Below are positions 8,835 through 17,216 of a stretch of 64,000 nucleotides of DNA, piece after piece. The stretch comes from UBA11957 sp963603285. Its GTDB lineage: Bacteria > Bacillota > Clostridia > Lachnospirales > Lachnospiraceae. Numbering within the stretch: the first letter of the stretch is position 1; every line of letters starts with the position of its first letter. A program made the translations under genes and the position numbers. The stretch is taken from assembly GCA_963603285.1 (NCBI GenBank), contig CAVCMG010000001.1, forward strand, positions 86,542-150,541, read 5' to 3'. The notes below the pieces were generated by a model that saw nothing but the letters and a program-made list of their open reading frames with translations, was not told the origin of the DNA and searched no databases.

Positions 8835-9128
8835 ATGCAGGCATTGGGAATGATTGAGACAAAGGGATACTGTGCGATTATTGAGGCGGCGGATGTGATG
8901 TTAAAGACATCGCAGGTTAAGCTGGTGGCATTAGAGAGAATTGGTTCTTCTCTTCTGACAGTTATGGTCGTTGGTGATGTCGGTGCTGTGGAGTCTGCTG
9001 TGGCGGCTGGCTGTGAGCATGCGAAGAAGCTGGGCGATCTGATCGCATATAAGGTGATTCCGAGACCGCATGATGAGGTGGGCGAGGTACTGCAGGGGAT
9101 GGCTAAGTATTTTGCGCCGGAAGAATAA
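8835..9128 (+). CDS. Bacterial microcompartment shell protein (BMC domain)
   Basis: A 97-aa single BMC-domain protein of the PduA/EutM/CcmK kind that would form hexameric shell tiles. The family pattern is clear: ALGMIETKGYCAIIEAADVMLKTSQVKL, then VMVVGDVGAVESAVAAG and KVIPRPHDEV near the end. Weak ribosome site AAAGCTGGTAGAGAT. No other shell protein, signature enzyme or encapsulation tail is visible around it, so it is either an orphan feeding a compartment encoded elsewhere or a stand-alone use of the fold. A 230-bp hairpin element follows 20 bases after the stop. Confidence 0.93.
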   Translation: MQALGMIETKGYCAIIEAADVMLKTSQVKLVALERIGSSLLTVMVVGDVGAVESAVAAGCEHAKKLGDLIAYKVIPRPHDEVGEVLQGMAKYFAPEE

Positions 9129-9148
9129 AAAAGAATAGAAGATGATGA

Positions 9149-9385
9149 GGGACGGACGAAAATTCCGCCCATAGAAGCAGTCGAGGGGTGTTGCGCTCTT
9201 TCAAAAACGCGTGCAACGCTTTCAAAAGCTAAATGCTAACTACATCTAACGCACTCGCATAAGCGAGCTCGTGCGTAAGATTCCGTAAGCATTGGATCTT
9301 TTGAAAGCTAAAAGCGCACTTGAAATGTTTTTGAAAGAGCGCAACACCCCTCAACTGCTTCTATGGGCGGAATTTTCTGTTTACT
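9149..9385 (+). repeat. Long hairpin element, copy A
   Basis: Outer arms 9159-9208 and 9327-9376 are complementary over 50 positions with one mismatch. Inner pairings are 9218-9228 with 9298-9308, ATGCT (9233-9237) with AGCAT (9288-9292), and ACGCAC with GTGCGT around a TCGCATAAGCGA tip. Flanked on the left by GGGACGGACGAA, which copy B shares. The central 75 nt align without gaps to copies B and C (C inverted). The rest of the gap to the next gene (9386-9532) shows no gene. Confidence 0.85.
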
Positions 9386-9532
9386 GGCAAAAACAGAGTG
9401 ACGGAGGGGAAGAGCGGAAGGGGGATATGTTCAGATGAAGATTTTGTGAAGATGTGTTAAGAATCCTTAATGTTCGGCTTTCAAAGGAAAAAGTATGGTA
9501 TCCTGCATAAGTGCTACGAAAAGGAGTGACTT

Positions 9533-11074
9533 ATGAAGAATGTACTGGAATATCTGGAGGCGACAGAACAGAAGTTTCCGGAAAAAACAGGTGTAATTGA
9601 TGAGACAGGAGACTATTCATTTTCCCAGCTGGCGAAAAAAAGCCGACGGGTGGGGACGGGGCTTCTGACGTATGTGCATCCGGGACAGCCGGCGGGCGTG
9701 TTTATGAAGAAGAGTATGGCGGCGCTGTGCGGATTTTTTGGGATCGTGTATGCGGGTGGTTTTTATACATATTTTGATCCGATGCTGCCGTCGGTGCGGC
9801 TGGGGCAGATTGCCGGAGTGCTGCATCTGGCGGTGGTGCTGACGGACAGGGAGAATGTCAATCTGGCGAAAGTATATTTTCCGGCAGCGGAATGCCTGTG
9901 TATAGAGGAGCTTATGCAGACCGCGGAAGATTCGGAGAAGCTGTCGCAGATCCGCGGGCAGCAGATTGACACGGATCCGCTGTATGTGAATTTTACGTCC
10001 GGTTCGACCGGTGTGCCGAAGGGCGTGGTGGTAAGCCACGGTTCGGTGCTGGATTTTATCGATGTGTTTGCCGAAACGTTTAACTTTGATGAGACAGAGC
10101 GTATTGCAAATCAGGCGCCGTTTGATTTTGATGTGTCGGTGAAGGATATCTATACGGCAATAAAGACCGGGGCCACGCTGGTGCTGGTGCCAAGGGAGCT
10201 GTTTTCCCGGCCGGTGGAGCTTCTGGATTTTATCTGCGCACAGCGGATCACGACGATGATCTGGGCGGTGTCGGCGCTGTGTCTGGTGAGCATGTTTCAC
10301 GGGCTGGATTACAAATGCCCGGTGACGGTCAGAAAGGTGCTGTTCAGCGGTGAGGTGATGCCGATGAAGCAGCTGAAGGACTGGATGGTGCATCTGCCGG
10401 AGGCGGAATTTGTCAATCTCTACGGTCCGACCGAGATCACCTGCAACTGTACATACCATGTGATCCGGCGGGACCAGACGTACGCGGACGGGATACCGAT
10501 CGGCAGACCCTTTGCCAACGAAGCCGTTTTTCTTGTGGATGAGAACGGGCAGCAGGTGACGGAGCCGGGAGCGATCGGTGAGATCTGTGTACGGGGCCGG
10601 GCGCTGGCGCTGGGATATTATGACAATACGCTGCAGACCAGCCAGTCCTTTGTCCAGAATCCGCTGCACCAGTATTATCTGGATCCTGTCTACCGGACGG
10701 GGGATCTGGGACGCTATGGCACAGACGGGGAGCTGTATTTTGCCGGACGTAAGGATTTTCAGATCAAGTACCGGGGACACCGGATCGAGCTGGAGGAGAT
10801 CGAGCGGGCGATGGCAAAGACGCCCGGAGTTGAGCGGGGTGTCTGTGTGTTTGATGAGAAAAAGAGCCGGCTGTACGGCTTTTATACAGGCACGATCGAC
10901 AGAAAAGAGCTGCATGAGGCGCTGTCAGAGGCTCTGCCGTCTTTTATGCTGCCGGAACGGCTGGTGACCCGGGAAAGCTTTGCGCTGACAAAAAACGGTA
11001 AGATCGACAGGAAGCTTCTGTTGCAGGAGGTGACAGCGAAAAAGGGGAGTGCCGGGCAGCAAAAAAGCCGGTAA
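9533..11074 (+). CDS. DltA-like amino-acid adenylating ligase
   Basis: AMP-forming ligase of the adenylation-domain family, expected to activate an amino acid and load it on the small carrier protein at 12321. Length is 513 aa, as for DltA. Core motifs: FTSGSTGVPKG (residues 154-164), NLYGPTEI, YRTGDLG and the C-terminal KNGKIDRKLL with the catalytic lysine. The start follows AAAAGGAGTGACTT. First gene of a five-gene block with a decarboxylase, ACP, MBOAT and SGNH protein. The substrate need not be D-alanine: the decarboxylase directly downstream suggests an amino acid that is decarboxylated before or after loading. Substrate is inference only. Confidence 0.88.
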   Translation: MKNVLEYLEATEQKFPEKTGVIDETGDYSFSQLAKKSRRVGTGLLTYVHPGQPAGVFMKKSMAALCGFFGIVYAGGFYTYFDPMLPSVRLGQIAGVLHLAVVLTDRENVNLAKVYFPAAECLCIEELMQTAEDSEKLSQIRGQQIDTDPLYVNFTSGSTGVPKGVVVSHGSVLDFIDVFAETFNFDETERIANQAPFDFDVSVKDIYTAIKTGATLVLVPRELFSRPVELLDFICAQRITTMIWAVSALCLVSMFHGLDYKCPVTVRKVLFSGEVMPMKQLKDWMVHLPEAEFVNLYGPTEITCNCTYHVIRRDQTYADGIPIGRPFANEAVFLVDENGQQVTEPGAIGEICVRGRALALGYYDNTLQTSQSFVQNPLHQYYLDPVYRTGDLGRYGTDGELYFAGRKDFQIKYRGHRIELEEIERAMAKTPGVERGVCVFDEKKSRLYGFYTGTIDRKELHEALSEALPSFMLPERLVTRESFALTKNGKIDRKLLLQEVTAKKGSAGQQKSR

Positions 11075-11119
11075 AAAGGCAGTTGCTGACCGAAGAAACA
11101 GACAAAAGAGGGGATAGAT

Positions 11120-12304
11120 ATGCTGGAAGATAAAGCTATAGAGGAAATCCTGCGCAGGCAGGATACGCCCTGTTATATATTTGATACGCAGGTGCTGGCG
11201 GAGCGGATACGGTATCTGAAAGAACGTCTGCCGGAGAAAGTAAAGCTTTGCTACGCGATCAAGGCCAATCCGTTTGTGACAAAGGCGGCGGCCGAAGTGG
11301 CGGACCGTGTGGAGCTTTGTTCGCCGGGGGAGGTCAATATCAGCTTAAAGGCTGGTGTGCGACCGGAGCAGATGGTGATCTCCGGTGTATACAAGACGCC
11401 GGAATACATAGAGCAGCTGGCAGTGTCGCATCCGGATATCGGGCACTATACCGTGGAATCCATGGAGCAGCTGGCGCTTCTATTTAAAGCCGGAAGAGAA
11501 AACAGACGCCGGATACCGGTGCTTCTGCGGCTGACCAGCGGCAATCAGTTCGGACTGGATGAGGAGGAGCTTTTATCCATTATCCGGGACAGGGATCTGT
11601 ACACGGAGATCGATATCCGGGGCATCCAGTATTTTTCCGGTACGCAAAAGGCGGCGCCGCGAAGGATCGCAAAGGAGCTGGCAAAGCTTGACGCCCTTTG
11701 TACCAGACTGCAGGATGAAGAGGGCTTTACGGTACGGGAGCTGGAATACGGCGGCGGCTTTTTTGTCAGTTATTTTCAGGAGGAAGCCTTTGATGAGGAT
11801 GCCTATCTGGCGGAAATATCGGCGCTTTTACAGCCGCTCTGTGAAAAAACAGAGGTGGTGCTGGAGCTGGGGCGCAGTATCGCGGCGTCCTGCGGTACAT
11901 ATCTGACCCGGGTAGTCGATATGAAAACAAATAAGAAACAGAAATATCTGATCGTGGACGGCGGCATCCACCAGCTGGTGTACTACGGACAGACGATGGC
12001 GATGAAGCATCCGCTGATCCATAAGTGGAAAGAGGATCCGGAACAGGCCGCCGAGGACTGTTCGATCTGCGGTTCGCTGTGTACGGTCAATGATATTCTG
12101 GTCAAACAGTATCCGCTGGCAGATCCCCGGATCGGTGACGTTTTACTGTTTGAAAAGGCGGGGGCCTACAGTATGGCCGAGGGCATTGCCCTGTTTTTAA
12201 GCCGGGAGATCCCGGCGGTGTATCTGGTGGGAGCTGACGGCAGGCTACAGAATGTGCGGCCACAGATCCCGGTGGACAGTTTATATACGATAACAGACAA
12301 ATGA
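11120..12304 (+). CDS. Fold-type III PLP amino-acid decarboxylase (LysA/BtrK-like)
   Basis: Alanine-racemase-fold PLP enzyme of the diaminopimelate/ornithine decarboxylase family, 394 aa. Lys48 in CYAIKANP is the expected PLP lysine. ELCSPGEV, EYGGGFF, ELGRSIAASCGTYL, DGGIHQL, ICGSLCTVNDIL (active-site Cys region) and GAYSMAEG follow in family order. The ICESSD-type segment of true LysA is replaced by CGSLCTVND, which argues against housekeeping LysA. The ligase-decarboxylase-ACP grouping recalls butirosin BtrJ-BtrK-BtrI, where BtrK decarboxylates an amino acid held on a carrier protein. That parallel is inference. RBS AAAGAGGGGATAGAT. Confidence 0.82.
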   Translation: MLEDKAIEEILRRQDTPCYIFDTQVLAERIRYLKERLPEKVKLCYAIKANPFVTKAAAEVADRVELCSPGEVNISLKAGVRPEQMVISGVYKTPEYIEQLAVSHPDIGHYTVESMEQLALLFKAGRENRRRIPVLLRLTSGNQFGLDEEELLSIIRDRDLYTEIDIRGIQYFSGTQKAAPRRIAKELAKLDALCTRLQDEEGFTVRELEYGGGFFVSYFQEEAFDEDAYLAEISALLQPLCEKTEVVLELGRSIAASCGTYLTRVVDMKTNKKQKYLIVDGGIHQLVYYGQTMAMKHPLIHKWKEDPEQAAEDCSICGSLCTVNDILVKQYPLADPRIGDVLLFEKAGAYSMAEGIALFLSREIPAVYLVGADGRLQNVRPQIPVDSLYTITDK

Positions 12305-12320
12305 AAAGGAGATTACAACA

Positions 12321-12551
12321 ATGGAAGAATTATACGATATCTTAAATGCATTTGAACCGGGCATAGATTTTACGACAGCCACCGATCTGATTGACGGACG
12401 TATCTTAAATTCTCTGGAAATCCTGTCTCTGGTGGCAGAGCTGGAGGATACCTTCGATATCACAATCCCGACCGTTGAGATCATTCCGGCCAATTTTAAC
12501 TCGGCCCAGGCCATGTGGGAGATGATCTGCCGTCTGCAGGAGGAAGAGTAA
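12321..12551 (+). CDS. Acyl/amino-acyl carrier protein (DltC-like)
   Basis: A 76-aa acidic carrier protein. Ser31 in RILNSLEIL is the likely phosphopantetheine site; the usual D-S-L is N-S-L here. The helical LEDTFDITIP segment matches the recognition helix of carrier proteins. It follows the decarboxylase by 16 bp and abuts the MBOAT start with no spacer. It would carry the activated (perhaps decarboxylated) amino acid as a thioester to the membrane transferase. Confidence 0.85.
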   Translation: MEELYDILNAFEPGIDFTTATDLIDGRILNSLEILSLVAELEDTFDITIPTVEIIPANFNSAQAMWEMICRLQEEE

Positions 12552-14144
12552 GTGTCGTCCTACTGTTCCTTTGTCTTTCTGGCACTGTATCTGCCGGCGG
12601 TGATGATCGCGTATCAGCTGATGCCAAAGAAAGTGCGGCCGTATCTGCTTCTTATAGCCAGCTACGCGCTCTTTTATCTGATGAGCGGGAAGCTGATCGT
12701 CTATCTTTTGTTTACCACCGTCAGCGTGTACGGCTTTGGCCGGGTGCTGGGAAATCTGGGGCAGGAAAAGGACGCACAGGTAAAGCTGGCGGAGCGTAAG
12801 GAAAAAAAGGCAATCCGCGCTGTCTGGCAGAAAAAACAGCGAAAGGTACTGGTCGTGGCGATCCTTGTCCAGGTGGGTATCCTCCTGACGGTGAAATACG
12901 GCGCTTTTTTTGTGGAAAACATCCATGCGCTGGAGCAGCTTATGGGGATAACGCCGAAGCTCTCGGTACCGCATTTTGTAATGCCGATCGGTATTTCCTT
13001 TTATACGCTGCAGGCGGTTTCCTATCTGACGGATGTGTACCGTGGCGTGGTGGCTGCGGAGAAAAAGCCGCTGCCCTTTGCGTTGTATATGAGCTTTTTC
13101 CCCTGCATCATGGAGGGGCCGATCACACGTTACGGGGATATGAAGGCGCAGCTGATGGCGGGCGAAGCCATTACCTACGGGGAGTTGACGCTGGGACTGC
13201 AGCGCATCCTGTACGGCCTGATCAAAAAGATGGTGATCGCCGACCGCTTAAATCCGCTGGTGCAGAGTCTGTATGACAGCGGTACGGCTTACGACGGCGG
13301 CATGATGTTTATAGCCATGCTGGCCTTTACGTGTCAGGAATATATGGAGTTTTCCGGTACGATGGATGTGATCCTCGGTACTGCGCAGATCTTTCATATC
13401 CCGCTGGCTGAGAATTTTACCCGGCCTTTCTTTTCCAGGTCGATTTCCGAATTCTGGCGCCGGTGGCATATTACGCTGGGTACATGGTTTAAGGACTATA
13501 TCTTTTATCCGGTATCAATGGCCGGGCCGATGAAAAAGCTGACCCAGAAAAGCAGAAAGCGGCTGGGCAATTACTACGGGCCGCTGCTGGCCGGTACGGT
13601 GGCTCTGTTCTGTGTCTGGTCGTTAAATGGTCTGTGGCACGGTGCGGGCTGGAATTATATCGGGTTTGGTATGTTCCATTTCCTGATGATCGTGCTGGGC
13701 AATTACAGCGAACCGGTGGCGGCAGGATTTCTGGGAAAATGCCATATTGACCGGGAAAAGGGACTGTATGCGGGCTTTCGGATGCTTCGGACAGCGCTTC
13801 TTGTCTGTATGGGCGAGATGATCTTTAGGGCGGCGACGCTCACGCAGGGACTTACCATGCTGAAAACGATGTTTGGCAGCTTTTCGCTTGCTTCCTTCAG
13901 GGACGGCACGCTGTTTTCTCTGGGGCTGGACAAGCATGATTTCCTGATCCTGGCGGTGACGCTTCTTCTGGTGCTGGTTGTCAGTATTTTGCAGGAAAGA
14001 GGCATCCGTATCCGGGAAGCGCTGGCGAAAATGCCGGCCCCCTTACGCTGGACGATCCTGTACGGCGCGATTTTGTATCTGGTGATTTTTGGTGCCTACG
14101 GTAATGGTTATCTGCCGATCGACCCTATTTATGCCGGATTCTGA
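12552..14144 (+). CDS. DltB-like MBOAT membrane O-acyltransferase
   Basis: Multi-spanning membrane transferase, 530 aa, expected to move the carrier-bound group across or onto an extracellular acceptor. The GTG start directly follows the ACP stop, with GGAGGAAGAG inside the ACP end as ribosome site. MBOAT marks: YMSFFPCIMEGPITRY, EFWRRWHITLGTWFKDY and the catalytic-histidine segment LNGLWHGAGWNY. Many hydrophobic stretches run from residue 8 onward. It resembles DltB and the alginate acetylase AlgI; the linked ACP favours the DltB mode. Confidence 0.88.
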   Translation: MSSYCSFVFLALYLPAVMIAYQLMPKKVRPYLLLIASYALFYLMSGKLIVYLLFTTVSVYGFGRVLGNLGQEKDAQVKLAERKEKKAIRAVWQKKQRKVLVVAILVQVGILLTVKYGAFFVENIHALEQLMGITPKLSVPHFVMPIGISFYTLQAVSYLTDVYRGVVAAEKKPLPFALYMSFFPCIMEGPITRYGDMKAQLMAGEAITYGELTLGLQRILYGLIKKMVIADRLNPLVQSLYDSGTAYDGGMMFIAMLAFTCQEYMEFSGTMDVILGTAQIFHIPLAENFTRPFFSRSISEFWRRWHITLGTWFKDYIFYPVSMAGPMKKLTQKSRKRLGNYYGPLLAGTVALFCVWSLNGLWHGAGWNYIGFGMFHFLMIVLGNYSEPVAAGFLGKCHIDREKGLYAGFRMLRTALLVCMGEMIFRAATLTQGLTMLKTMFGSFSLASFRDGTLFSLGLDKHDFLILAVTLLLVLVVSILQERGIRIREALAKMPAPLRWTILYGAILYLVIFGAYGNGYLPIDPIYAGF

Positions 14145-14157
14145 CAGGAGGAAACAA

Positions 14158-15165
14158 GTGAAAACAGTACGACATATATTACGCGGCATTCTCTTTACCG
14201 GAGGACTTCTGCTGTTGCTGCTTCTGGTCTCCTTTGTGCTGATGCCCAAGGGCAACGGCGAAAAGTCGGGCTTTTTATACCGGGATGCCAAGGGCATCAT
14301 AGCCGAGCCTGCGGATACCGTGGATGTCTTATTTCTCGGGGACAGTGAGGTGTATGCGACGATCTCCCCGATGCAGCTGTGGGAGGAGCAGGGGATCACC
14401 TCATACGATTGCAGTACCGGTGGTCAGCGGCTGTTTGATACGCTGGCGCTCTTAAAGACAGCGCTGCAAAACCAGAAGCCGGATCTGGTGGTGCTGGAAA
14501 CCAACGCGACCTTCCGGAAATTTTCGATCGGAGAGGTAGCGTATAACAAGGCGGGAGAATTTCTTTCCGTATTTACCTATCATGACCGCTGGAAATGGTT
14601 TAAGCCAAAGGAGCTGTTCCAGAAAAAGGATTTCAGCTGGACGAGCGATCTGAAGGGCTTCCGGCTGAATACCGAGGTGCAGGCAGCGTCCAAAAGCAGG
14701 TATAAGGACTATATGAAGGCGGACAAGGATTTCAAGGCGATTCCGGAGAAAAACGTCAGCTACATTGATGCGATCCGGCAGGTCTGCAAGGATCACGGCA
14801 TCCGCTTTATGCTGTTAAGTACGCCCAGCAGTAAGAACTGGGATATGAAAAAACATAACACGATCGCGGATCTGGCGGAAAAAAGGGATCTGTCCTTTGT
14901 GGATCTGAATCTGGAACAGGAAGAGATCGGTATCGATTGGGAGACAGATACCAAGGATAAGGGAGATCATCTGAACCTGTATGGTGCGCAGAAGGTAACG
15001 GCGTATCTGGGGAAATATCTGAAGGACACCTACGATCTGAAGGATCACCGCGGGGAAGACGGCTATGATAACTGGGATACCTGCCTGAAACGCTATCAGA
15101 AACAGATCGATGCGTTGGAAAAAAGAACCGGCACGGAAAGCAATGCGGAGGATAATGGAGAGTAA
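14158..15165 (+). CDS. DltD/SGNH-like exported protein
   Basis: 335 aa from a GTG start at 14158 that follows a perfect AGGAGG; the longer frame from 14089 would lie inside the previous gene. One N-terminal membrane anchor (ILFTGGLLLLLLLVSFVLM) and an outside domain. SGNH-type catalytic blocks are visible: FLGDSEVYATISP (serine), VLETNATFRKF, and near the end KGDHLNLYGAQKV with an Asp-x-x-x family-like HLN histidine. DltD and AlgX/AlgJ are the nearest functional analogues. It closes the dlt-like operon and is followed by a terminator. Confidence 0.82.
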   Translation: MKTVRHILRGILFTGGLLLLLLLVSFVLMPKGNGEKSGFLYRDAKGIIAEPADTVDVLFLGDSEVYATISPMQLWEEQGITSYDCSTGGQRLFDTLALLKTALQNQKPDLVVLETNATFRKFSIGEVAYNKAGEFLSVFTYHDRWKWFKPKELFQKKDFSWTSDLKGFRLNTEVQAASKSRYKDYMKADKDFKAIPEKNVSYIDAIRQVCKDHGIRFMLLSTPSSKNWDMKKHNTIADLAEKRDLSFVDLNLEQEEIGIDWETDTKDKGDHLNLYGAQKVTAYLGKYLKDTYDLKDHRGEDGYDNWDTCLKRYQKQIDALEKRTGTESNAEDNGE

Positions 15166-15196
15166 AAACTTCTTCACATAGTAAGATACAAAAAGA

Positions 15197-15238
15197 TGCA
15201 CGACGCAGTTTTAAAGGCTGTGCCGTGCACCTTTTTAT
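15197..15238 (+). terminator. Terminator of the dlt-like operon
   Basis: Stem TGCACG...GCAG (15197-15208) against CTGTGCCGTGCA (15218-15229), then C and a run CTTTTTATT. Confidence 0.75.
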
Positions 15239-15286
15239 TGCCTTAGCATATAAAAGAAAGCTCCAGTGAGGTAGTATCAAATTGTT

Positions 15287-16165
15287 TTATTTATTTTCGT
15301 CATTATCAGGCTTTTCCGTTTCCGCTACACTTTCTATCATGTCAACGACTACGGTATTAAGCTGTGCAGCGTTCTGTGATGTTATGACTGACCGCCCGGT
15401 ATCCTTTTCGATATCCTGTCGAACCTGCCCGGCATAGCTGCCACCACGACGGGCAATCTTTTGACTTTCAGAAAACCCTTCCGGCTGATGTGCTTTTGAC
15501 AATTCTGTGGTTGTTGCCTCTGCCAGCATATTCAGTACAATTTCCATCGTACTCATATTATCACGAAGATTTTCTTTTTTCAGACCTTTCAGTTTCTTAT
15601 ATTGTCGAGTAGTCATGCCAGACCATGCTTTCGTGATCGCATCGGTGAGAATGGCATATTCTTTGCCTTGCTGTACGCCTCGCTCTTGCCATTCGGCGGT
15701 AAGCTCGTTACGAACACGGATAGAAAGGAGCCGCTGATGAATCCAGTCTGTATCATACCCTTTTTTCTGGTAAGTCTCTAATGCGCGGTCGATTGCCTGT
15801 TCCGGATCAATCGTTTCTTCAATGCGTTCACGGCCGACCTGGGCCAACCAACGCTTAAAAGGTTCTGCCTTTGGAGAAGGAATTGATTGGATAATTCTTA
15901 ACAATCCTTCAGTATTGGCTGCTTGGATTTTTCTCATTTTACCATCTGCGGCTGGCATTTGAACTGGGGTACAAATTGTACCCCAGTTGGCAGACAGTTC
16001 TGGATCACGAGTACGCATTTTCTTTATGTACTGTTTCGGATCGGAACTATTCGTCAAAACTGCAATGACGTCTTGAACAGAGAAATACCATTCTTCCTGT
16101 TCTTCGTCCCATGCGGTACGTATTTTTCTATCTTCAAAAAGCTGGATGGAATTATTTTCGTCCAT
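15287..16165 (-). CDS. BRO-N domain protein, DinD-like
   Basis: 292 aa from MDENNSIQLF, which follows GAGGAGGTTGAAGCAC; a TTG three codons earlier is less likely. The N-terminal part has the BRO/antirepressor pattern: IRTAWDEEQEEWYFSVQDVIAVLTNS, then GLLRIIQSIPSPKAEPFKRWLAQVGRERIEE. The C-terminal half is helical and charged (EWQERGVQQGKEYAILTDAITKAWSGMT), as in DNA-damage-inducible DinD-type proteins and phage antirepressors. The role is probably DNA-linked; the exact function is unknown. It lies next to a decayed transferred island and is probably accessory itself. Confidence 0.75.
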   Translation of the reverse strand: MDENNSIQLFEDRKIRTAWDEEQEEWYFSVQDVIAVLTNSSDPKQYIKKMRTRDPELSANWGTICTPVQMPAADGKMRKIQAANTEGLLRIIQSIPSPKAEPFKRWLAQVGRERIEETIDPEQAIDRALETYQKKGYDTDWIHQRLLSIRVRNELTAEWQERGVQQGKEYAILTDAITKAWSGMTTRQYKKLKGLKKENLRDNMSTMEIVLNMLAEATTTELSKAHQPEGFSESQKIARRGGSYAGQVRQDIEKDTGRSVITSQNAAQLNTVVVDMIESVAETEKPDNDENK

Positions 16166-16265
16166 GTGCTTCAACCTCCTCAGAGTATGTATTTTGATTT
16201 TAACATGAAAGGGTTTCTATTTCTATAGGAGAAACAAATTTCGCCCTAGTAGGTGTTGTGGGAAT

Positions 16266-16733
16266 GTGCGTAAACTGTCAGGTTTGCCATGCGCCGCCTC
16301 CGTTTCTTCGTTCGGCTTTTATATCTGCACCAAAGGTTTCAAAGCCTGGACAGTCCTCAATTTTTGCCATTCTGCATTGAATATGATGGACATTATCAAA
16401 AAGAATGGCGATCACATTGATACGAAAAAACTTGGCGAGATGCTTGGCTGCAAAATCGTGGAAATATCTGCATTGAAAGGCGATGGTATTGAAGCTGCTG
16501 CAAAACAGGCCGTTGCGTTGGCACAGGCAAAGGTTCCAGCTGTGGCAAAGCACAGATTTTCAGATGCTGTTGAAAGTGCATTACACAACATTTCAGACAT
16601 TTTGCAGGACAAAATTGATGAGAAGAATCTCCGCTGGTTCTCGGTTAAAGTTTTTGAACGGGACAAGGAGATTATGGCAGGTCTTTCTCTAAGCACGTCT
16701 GAGCTTGCGCACATCGAGAGTATTTGGTTTAAT
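16266..16733 (+). pseudogene. feoB: Internal fragment of ferrous iron transporter FeoB
   Basis: The sequence from about 16371 reads SALNMMDIIKKNGDHIDTKKLGEMLGCKIVEISALKGDGIEAAAKQ, which matches the G4/G5 end of the FeoB GTPase domain, and then a helical NFeoB region ending ELAHIESIW. The G1-G3 motifs and all transport membrane segments are missing. The upstream part of the frame is unlike FeoB, so both ends are deletion junctions. The frame runs straight into the Cys-rich protein next to it. It is a remnant and not a working transporter. Confidence 0.8.
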
Positions 16734-16895
16734 ATGGCAAACATAGTAGTAAGTGCAATTGTTCTCATCCTTGTGATAGCCGCAGGTCGGAGCATTTATA
16801 AAGATCACAAAAAAGGCGTATGCAGTTCATGCGGCTGCGGATGCAGCAGTTGCAAAAGCTGCCACCATCACATGGAAGAGAACAAACAAAACTAA
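16734..16895 (+). CDS. FeoB-associated Cys-rich membrane protein, lost upstream context
   Basis: A 53-aa protein: MANIVVSAIVLILVIAAGRSIY membrane segment, basic DHKKG, then CSSCGCGCSSCKSC and a His triplet. This is the short Cys-rich protein usually encoded right after feoB. Here its methionine lies in frame with the FeoB fragment and has no own ribosome site, so it would be made only as a fusion tail of that fragment, if at all. Confidence 0.7.
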   Translation: MANIVVSAIVLILVIAAGRSIYKDHKKGVCSSCGCGCSSCKSCHHHMEENKQN

Positions 16896-16922
16896 GCAAG
16901 CTGTGTAAGGTAACTGGTTAAA

Positions 16923-16959
16923 AGCTGGCGGTCTTGTCAAAAAGACCACCAGCTTTTTC
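16923..16959 (+). terminator. Terminator after the feo remnant
   Basis: Stem AGCTGGCGGTCTT (16923-16935) with AAGACCACCAGCT (16942-16954), followed by TTTTTC. Confidence 0.8.
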
Positions 16960-17003
16960 ACAAAATTGGATATGAAAGATTTAATTTAGATGAAAGGACA
17001 TTT

Positions 17004-17216
17004 ATGAAAGGATATAAAAGCGTAGGGCTTCAAGAACAAAAACTACCTCCAACAAGTAAATCTAAAAAGAAACACAAGAATTTTTGGGATAGTAAAAGGC
17101 AATCTGAAATTAGCAAGAAAGAGACACTACAGAATATCTCCAAATTTCAGAAAAGCAATAGTGGAATAGACGATAAAAAAGAATACTTACATCGTACAGG
17201 AACCTGCCCCGACTAA
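17004..17216 (+). CDS. Small Lys-rich hypothetical protein
   Basis: A 70-aa frame preceded by GAAAGGACATTT, a fair ribosome site. The product is very basic and low in complexity (TSKSKKKHKNFWDSKRQSE), with no domain I recognise. It lies within the decayed island between two terminator-like hairpins. It may be a real small gene or a truncated one; coding potential is uncertain. Confidence 0.35.
   Translation: MKGYKSVGLQEQKLPPTSKSKKKHKNFWDSKRQSEISKKETLQNISKFQKSNSGIDDKKEYLHRTGTCPD

Noticed and set aside
9617..10915. 432-codon frame opposite the DltA-like gene
   Set aside because: Its product is His/Arg-rich without domains; it is the antisense shadow of a well-supported gene.
16734..16895. Metallothionein-like gene from the Cys cluster
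   Set aside because: The membrane segment followed by the Cys cluster matches the small protein that follows feoB, and feoB remnants are adjacent.
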